Of a stretch of DNA of 19,864 nucleotides, positions 15,636-19,864 are shown in pieces (the first letter of the stretch is position 1; the number at the start of each line of letters is the position of its first letter). Below the pieces are notes generated by a model. It searched no databases and had not been told where the DNA came from. It saw only the letters and a list, made by a program, of their open reading frames with translations. The stretch lies in the NCBI GenBank assembly GCA_021845325.1, contig JAKBRR010000006.1:1-19864 (forward strand), written 5' to 3'. Both the position numbers and the translations under genes were made by a program. The DNA is from Thermoplasmata archaeon. GTDB lineage: Archaea; Thermoplasmatota; Thermoplasmata; Thermoplasmatales; Thermoplasmataceae.

Positions 15636-15705
15636 TGAGTTTTCATCCTCACAACGATTTGGCTACTTCTATATCAATAATATAGGATATCATACAATAA
15701 ACTCG

Positions 15706-15718
15706 ATTTATTTAATTT
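15706..15718 (-). promoter_or_regulatory. TATA-like sequence before the restriction-modification gene
   Basis: On the minus strand this reads AAATTAAATAAAT. It lies in the 140-base gap after the Argonaute gene and would start a transcript near 15686, with a leader of about 50 bases containing GTGAGG before the ATG at 15635. It argues for at least partly independent expression of the methylase. Confidence 0.35.
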
Positions 15719-15775
15719 CTTGGCTACAGGCAGGCATCATTACGGTATTTAGAATTATGAATCCTCATAGAAACT

Positions 15776-17299
15776 TCACATGTAGAATCTATAGTGATCC
15801 TTTATTACTGATTCTTCAGGCAGTTCAGAAAGTATGTCACCTACTTTATCAGCAAATTCCAAAGTTATTGGCATTTGGGTCGCAAATTTGGTTGTGTTCC
15901 AGTTCAGCTTTGTAAGTCCGAGTATCTCTTTTGATAATTCTGACTGGGAACTATCACCACTGTGTTGGATAAAGAGTGGTACGGGTATTCTATGCCCTTC
16001 ATAAGTTCTTATCCTAGGTACATAGCCATTGGTGAATAAAAGAAAAGAAGTATCACTCAATGAAATCATAGTGCCCCTTAATATAGGGTAGTCACCAGTC
16101 CTCATAAACCTATAATTGTGGTTTCGTTTGATAGCTACCAAATCTAGGTAAGCATTCCCTACAACTTTTTTTATGCCATTAATCTCACCCTCAGAATATT
16201 GAGACGTTTTGTGAATTACAACTCTGGATGGCAGTCTGTTCGCTTTTTCTGTGTATCTCTTGATTGAATCTCCAATCAATTTTTCCGCTTGACTATCAGT
16301 CATATGAGTTTCAAAAGAAAATTCGTCTCTTTCCACTTCTGTTCCTCGTAATACAATCCCTTCTCCATTATGCGTAAATACTTGTGCCATGGATGTCTCT
16401 ATGTTTTCCTTCGGCGTTAGTTTATTCTTGTAAAATGATACTCCGATATAGCAAGTGTCTTGCCTTAACTTTGCTAATCGCCATGGTTTTCCTCTTGCTT
16501 TATAATAAAGTCCCATTGTAAAATTCCAAGCAAAACTGGCGGGATCTTGGGTAGCTTTATTTGAGAAACTATCATACTCTAAGATCCCCGTGAGTGTCGA
16601 CCATTTTAGTAGTTGAATTGGAATTCCATACTCCATAATTTTTCCTTTAAGAGCGTTTCGGAAGTCATAGTCCTTATCATACGGTTCTTCGATGGGCAAT
16701 TCTTCCTCATTGAAAGTGTCTAGGAAACGTTGACCTTCAGATCTCATTTTTTCCTTTTCTTTTTCTGCATTAGTAAATTTGGGGCGCTTTGCTCCCCTAG
16801 TATTAATTGAAATCCCGCAGAATTCTTCAATCTGTTGAGGTAATGCACATATTATCACATCAGGGGTGTCATCTTCACTTGCTATTGCACTGACCCCGTT
16901 CTTAAATAGATTAACTGCAGAAGTAATCCTTTCATTAACATCTGCAATTGTAGTGATCCTATTTACCTCACTTGAAACGAGTTTGCTATTCCAAGCATCG
17001 GCTAATATAAATTCAGACGAAATTTTGGTCTCTTTATTGTACCCTGGAAAGTCAGGATGCAACCACTTATTAGGATCACTGCTTTGTAACTCATTGTGCA
17101 TTAAATTCAGGAGTTCCTTTGTTTTCTCTATTGTCTGAATATCTCCGACTATACCTACCTTAACTCGCATAGGTTCAGGTCCATCTTGTGAAGAATAGTA
17201 ATATGGCCCTAGGTACATTATGCCAATTCTCGGATCCTTCTCTTCATTAGAATTACCAAACACTAAGTCAGGCTCGTCAATAAATTCTGCCTTAAACAT
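15776..17299 (-). CDS. Short prokaryotic Argonaute (MID-PIWI), predicted cleavage-dead
   Basis: The N-terminus has the typical short-pAgo opening (DEPDLVFG ... KDPRIGIMYLGPY, residues 8-33). The MID domain has a Rossmann-like strand ending in DVIICALPQQIEEF (147-160) and the guide 5'-phosphate pocket series R214, K218 (FRNALKG), Q229 (IPIQLL) and K267 (YYKARGKPW). The PIWI domain follows: CYIGVSFY (283-290), VVIHKTSQY (360-368), and the conserved C-terminal run from LLFTNGYVP to ILGLTKLNWNTTKF and PITLEFADKVG. At the positions of the first and third catalytic aspartates there are S288 and T365, so target slicing is not expected. There is no PAZ domain; 507 residues is normal for the short class. 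The ATG is preceded by GGAGG (17311-17315) inside the end of the partner gene, 3 bases apart, implying a 1:1 complex with that APAZ-like protein. Confidence 0.93.
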   Translation of the reverse strand: MFKAEFIDEPDLVFGNSNEEKDPRIGIMYLGPYYYSSQDGPEPMRVKVGIVGDIQTIEKTKELLNLMHNELQSSDPNKWLHPDFPGYNKETKISSEFILADAWNSKLVSSEVNRITTIADVNERITSAVNLFKNGVSAIASEDDTPDVIICALPQQIEEFCGISINTRGAKRPKFTNAEKEKEKMRSEGQRFLDTFNEEELPIEEPYDKDYDFRNALKGKIMEYGIPIQLLKWSTLTGILEYDSFSNKATQDPASFAWNFTMGLYYKARGKPWRLAKLRQDTCYIGVSFYKNKLTPKENIETSMAQVFTHNGEGIVLRGTEVERDEFSFETHMTDSQAEKLIGDSIKRYTEKANRLPSRVVIHKTSQYSEGEINGIKKVVGNAYLDLVAIKRNHNYRFMRTGDYPILRGTMISLSDTSFLLFTNGYVPRIRTYEGHRIPVPLFIQHSGDSSQSELSKEILGLTKLNWNTTKFATQMPITLEFADKVGDILSELPEESVIKDHYRFYM

Positions 17300-17302
17300 T
17301 TT

Positions 17303-18724
17303 CTAAAATTCCTCCATTAATTCCGATACAGGTCTGTCCCACGCAATCCCTACATCTATTTCTAATTGTATTGGTTTAGAAGCTATTGTAAACTTATTCG
17401 GAATTACACTTATTTGCTCATTTCCATTTGATAATTTATGTGCCCAGAAGAGCATTGAATTTAAGTATTGGGAATTGTGATTATGATACAATTGCTTTGT
17501 AATTAAGTATCCCTCATCAAAATCATTTATGACGTTTTTGCCATCAGAGGTTAGGATAATTGTTGGTAAAAGATTTAGAAATACTTTACCTTGCATAAAA
17601 AAAAACTGGAAATCAACGGCTTTATGTTTCATGAGGTTACGGCCTGATTTCGGTGAGTAAATTAAAGAAGCCACCAGAACTGATTGATTCCTTCCGAATC
17701 TTGTTATCCACCACTCAGTTCTTGAGTTGTATCTACTTGGGTAATAAAGTCTATTTTTTCTTTTTGTTCTATTTGTAGATATGCCTAGATTTTTAGCAAA
17801 ATAGCTGAGCTCTTTTTCCAGCATTTCTTTAAGAAGATTTTGATTTAGCGAATCTTCAATCCATGCCGATGTCTTAAGGTGTCTTATTCTTATGGAATTG
17901 AATAGCCCTGAAGATAGACTAGGAACGAAATCTTCATCATGAAATGTGTAAAGCTTCATGTTATGCAATTTGTAAGGCAATCTTGCCTTTTTAAACTCTA
18001 ATATATCGAGATCGTTAAATTCCCCTTCTCTTTTTGAAACCTCTAATATAAATTCGGGGAGAGAACTAACTTGGAATAAGTTTGAAAAAATATTTTCCGA
18101 AATATAATCTGGCTTGCCGGTTAAAACACTATTACGATATTCTGACCTTTTTGCCCTAGTTTTAATGTAGTCTTTCTCTTCCTCAGTTGCAAGAATACTC
18201 TGGGTCCCCCTACGTATAAAAATATCCCCCTCCCTAAAAGCTATCTTCCTCTTTTCATTTGAATCTAAATAATATCCAGTTTTTGTAGGAATAAGGATAG
18301 CTGTGGATGGTGGGATATAAACTATGCCAAATCTCAAGTTTTCCCCATCAAATTTTCTAAAAAATTCTCTATACAATAATTCAATCTTGAAATTGGAAAA
18401 TGAGTTGAACTTTTCCTGTAAAACTGCTTGGTCTAATTCAAATTCTTGGTGCAGTCCTACAGGTGTGAAAGACCGTCTTCTCTCATTTCCCGTTCTTTTC
18501 TGATTTTTAGTATCTCTAAACCCTATGATAATGAAACCTGATCCGACATTTGAAAAAGCAAATATGTCCTTTGCGATTTTTGGAAAGTTGTTTTGGCCTA
18601 AGTCTATAGTTTCTTTAAAGTCTAAGAATGCATCTTCTCTGTCAAGTGCAATCAAGTAATCTACCATTATATCTCCAATAGGGTCCACGTCGACCTCAGG
18701 AATTATCACTTTCTTAGAGTACAA
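17303..18724 (-). CDS. AlbA_2/Schlafen-like effector with APAZ-like C-terminal half (473 aa)
   Basis: Residues about 25-185 form an AlbA_2 (Schlafen, PF04326) domain: REDAFLDFKETI, IAKDIFAFSNVGSGFIIIGFRD, and the closing FREGDIFIRRGTQSILATEEE. E30, D35 and D71 fall where the Schlafen RNase triad (E, E+5, D in the 'GVDD' strand) lies, so an RNase is the best prediction. No Walker ATPase follows. Residues about 195-473 match no enzyme but have APAZ traits, for example TEWWITRFGRNQSVLVA, then VDFQFFFMQGKVFLNLLPTI and SDG. APAZ regions stand in for the N/L1/L2 part of long Argonautes and clasp the short pAgo encoded next. The TTG start (GGTGAG just upstream, in-frame TAA above) is the longest possible; the ATG at codon 20 is an alternative. 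The fold of the second half is inferred mainly from context. Confidence 0.85.
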   Translation of the reverse strand: MYSKKVIIPEVDVDPIGDIMVDYLIALDREDAFLDFKETIDLGQNNFPKIAKDIFAFSNVGSGFIIIGFRDTKNQKRTGNERRRSFTPVGLHQEFELDQAVLQEKFNSFSNFKIELLYREFFRKFDGENLRFGIVYIPPSTAILIPTKTGYYLDSNEKRKIAFREGDIFIRRGTQSILATEEEKDYIKTRAKRSEYRNSVLTGKPDYISENIFSNLFQVSSLPEFILEVSKREGEFNDLDILEFKKARLPYKLHNMKLYTFHDEDFVPSLSSGLFNSIRIRHLKTSAWIEDSLNQNLLKEMLEKELSYFAKNLGISTNRTKRKNRLYYPSRYNSRTEWWITRFGRNQSVLVASLIYSPKSGRNLMKHKAVDFQFFFMQGKVFLNLLPTIILTSDGKNVINDFDEGYLITKQLYHNHNSQYLNSMLFWAHKLSNGNEQISVIPNKFTIASKPIQLEIDVGIAWDRPVSELMEEF

Positions 18725-18770
18725 AATCTCACCGACTTACTGCGCACTTATGGAAAGCAAATACTTCATT

Positions 18771-18780
18771 AATATAAATT
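18771..18780 (-). promoter_or_regulatory. TATA-like box of the effector-Argonaute operon
   Basis: On the minus strand this reads AATTTATATT, which would start transcription near 18750 and leave a leader of about 25 bases containing GGTGAG before the TTG at 18724. It lies between the insertion sequence and the operon, so the operon does not need a promoter from the insertion sequence. Confidence 0.45.
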
Positions 18781-18877
18781 TTACTTTCATTTATACAAAT
18801 AGATAAATAAAGAAAACGTTGAGTAATTGCCATTAATTTCTCAGGGTTAATACAGATTAAGTTACTTATTTTAGGGC

Positions 18878-18890
18878 GTCTCACAATTTA
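18878..18890. repeat. Left terminal inverted repeat of the insertion sequence
   Basis: GTCTCACAATTTA matches the inverted right end (19852-19864) at 11 of 13 positions, with the outer 8 identical. Confidence 0.8.
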
Positions 18891-19799
18891 ACAACTGACG
18901 ATTTTCATTATCTCCCTCGGCTTATTTCCCATTTTGATGTTTGACACAATCATGAGATTGTATGCAATTGCCTTAAGGCCAATTGCAGCATCATATGATC
19001 TGTTCCTGGTGTACCAGATATTCTCTGCCCTCATGATCTCTTCGAGGATGGAGAATGTTCTTTCAATCTCCCACCTGAGGGAATACAGCGATGCGTATTC
19101 CCTCCTGAGATCTATGCCTATTTTCCGGTTAACCGATAAACGCTCTTGTACAATTCCTCTCCTTCTGTTTGTGTCAATCACAGGAAGAGAATGTGTGTTC
19201 TCAAACACATAATCGTATATCTCAGTTGTATCGTATGCAGAATCTGCAAGTATATACGAGAAGTTTCTTACTGAATCAACCATCTTATGTGAAACCCTTG
19301 AATCATGGGTGTTTCCCCTGGTAACGATCCAATCAATGATCAATAGGGAATCTATATCCAGGGACATGTGGCACTTCCTTCCATAGGACCATCCCTTTGT
19401 TGTTTTGGACCATCCTGATTCAGTATCTTTGTAATTTCCCCGGTCTTTTTTTCTCAATGCTGTGGAATGCTTGCATGTGTGGATCATGAAGGAATCCACT
19501 GCTGCAATTTCCTTCATGGAGTAAAGGAATGTGATCACCCTGTTTATTGCATGCAGATCAAATTTCCTTGCCCTTCTTGATAGCGTTTGGAATGATGGTA
19601 TCTCGCTGATGCGAATCATCCTGAGATATTCCTCATGATTGGTGAGGAATATCCTGGCTGATCGATAGGATATTCCGTAAATCTGCAGCAGCACAAGAAT
19701 CTTAAGTATCTGCCGATCTGAGTACTTTCTCCTTCGGTCATCGGGCGAAACAATATTGTCTATGATCTCCATAATCAATGGGATATGCTTAGTGGGCAT
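18888..19799 (-). CDS. DDE transposase, IS5/IS4 superfamily (303 aa)
   Basis: The transposase catalyses cut-and-paste movement of the surrounding insertion sequence. The catalytic triad is visible as D102 (AAVDSFMIH), D186 (YILADSAYD) and E245 within the Y-x2-R-x2-E signature (YSLRWEIERTFSILEE, Y239/R242/E245). The N-terminal region (YSDRQILKILVLLQIYGISYRSARIFL) is the DUF772-like DNA-binding part. Full length, with no frameshift or internal stop, so it is probably active. The ATG at 19799 is 65 bases inside the right end. It is transcribed in the same direction as the effector-Argonaute operon downstream. Confidence 0.92.
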   Translation of the reverse strand: MPTKHIPLIMEIIDNIVSPDDRRRKYSDRQILKILVLLQIYGISYRSARIFLTNHEEYLRMIRISEIPSFQTLSRRARKFDLHAINRVITFLYSMKEIAAVDSFMIHTCKHSTALRKKDRGNYKDTESGWSKTTKGWSYGRKCHMSLDIDSLLIIDWIVTRGNTHDSRVSHKMVDSVRNFSYILADSAYDTTEIYDYVFENTHSLPVIDTNRRRGIVQERLSVNRKIGIDLRREYASLYSLRWEIERTFSILEEIMRAENIWYTRNRSYDAAIGLKAIAYNLMIVSNIKMGNKPREIMKIVSC

Positions 19800-19851
19800 A
19801 TCCCAATATTAGTATTCAGAATATAATGTTCGACATGTGTCTGACTATTCA

Positions 19852-19864
19852 TGAAATGTGAGAC
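19852..19864. repeat. Right terminal inverted repeat of the insertion sequence
   Basis: TGAAATGTGAGAC, which inverted reads GTCTCACATTTCA. It ends exactly at the window edge. Confidence 0.8.

Larger units (their letters stand above)
18878..19864 (-). mobile_element. IS5/IS4-type insertion sequence, apparently complete (987 bp)
   Basis: The left end reads GTCTCACAATTTA and the inverted right end reads GTCTCACATTTCA: the first 8 bases are identical and 11 of 13 match. The right repeat finishes at the last base of the window, so a target-site duplication cannot be checked. One transposase gene fills almost the whole element, its stop codon beginning about 10 bases from the left end. The length and single-gene layout are normal for this group. 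Confidence 0.85.

Noticed and set aside
1..19864. CRISPR array
   Set aside because: No regularly spaced direct repeats were seen on reading the non-coding stretches; guides for the Argonaute do not require one.

Overview
The window looks archaeal and most resembles an accessory region of a Thermoplasmatales-like genome (moderate confidence; no rRNA, tRNA or core gene is present to fix the lineage). The DNA is AT-rich. Many first genes of transcription units have an A/T-only TATA-like box centred about 24-27 bases before an ATG or GTG, the spacing expected of leaderless archaeal mRNAs. Internal operon genes instead use GGAG/GGAGG Shine-Dalgarno sequences or overlapping stop/start codons. An intact SSV-type integrase, AbrB-like and zinc-finger mini-proteins and a glycoprotein-like surface protein also point to an archaeon. 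The integrase suggests an integrated plasmid or virus.

Layout. Bases 1-2662: a minus-strand, tail-anchored unknown protein diverges from an RHH-integrase fusion followed by a YHS/TRASH-like zinc-finger protein. Bases 2843-4723: a large surface protein with beta-sandwich repeats. Bases 4963-5929: a minus-strand, translationally coupled three-gene operon of unknown proteins, one Cys-rich. Bases 6190-6954: a DUF3800 RNase H-like protein. Bases 7341-9465: a three-gene unit (basic NUMOD3-like protein, small basic protein, 524-residue unknown) with a strong intercistronic hairpin. Bases 9466-10105: a gene-poor stretch with TATA-like boxes and hairpins but no intact long gene. Bases 10106-10870: an operon of an AbrB-like protein, a three-helix membrane protein and a 54-residue zinc ribbon. 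Bases 11111-11473: an unknown protein. Bases 11735-12702: a two-nuclease operon (PD-(D/E)XK then GIY-YIG).

Bases 12759-18724 form a minus-strand defence cluster. The probable order of expression is: an AlbA_2/Schlafen-like protein with an APAZ-like C-terminal half, then a short prokaryotic Argonaute (MID-PIWI, predicted cleavage-dead) 3 bases downstream, then a single-chain type IIG-like restriction-modification enzyme with its own probable promoter. Bases 18878-19864 are an IS5/IS4-type insertion sequence whose right terminal repeat ends exactly at the window edge.

The most interesting system is the short Argonaute with its Schlafen/AlbA_2-APAZ partner. By analogy with SIR2- and TIR-APAZ systems, a guide-loaded, non-cleaving Argonaute would sense invader nucleic acid and switch on the partner. 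Here the partner retains three carboxylates (E30, D35, D71) that align with the Schlafen RNase triad, so the predicted output is RNA cleavage and abortive infection. It sits beside a restriction-modification enzyme and downstream of other nucleases and a DUF3800 protein, as expected of a defence island carried by an integrative element.
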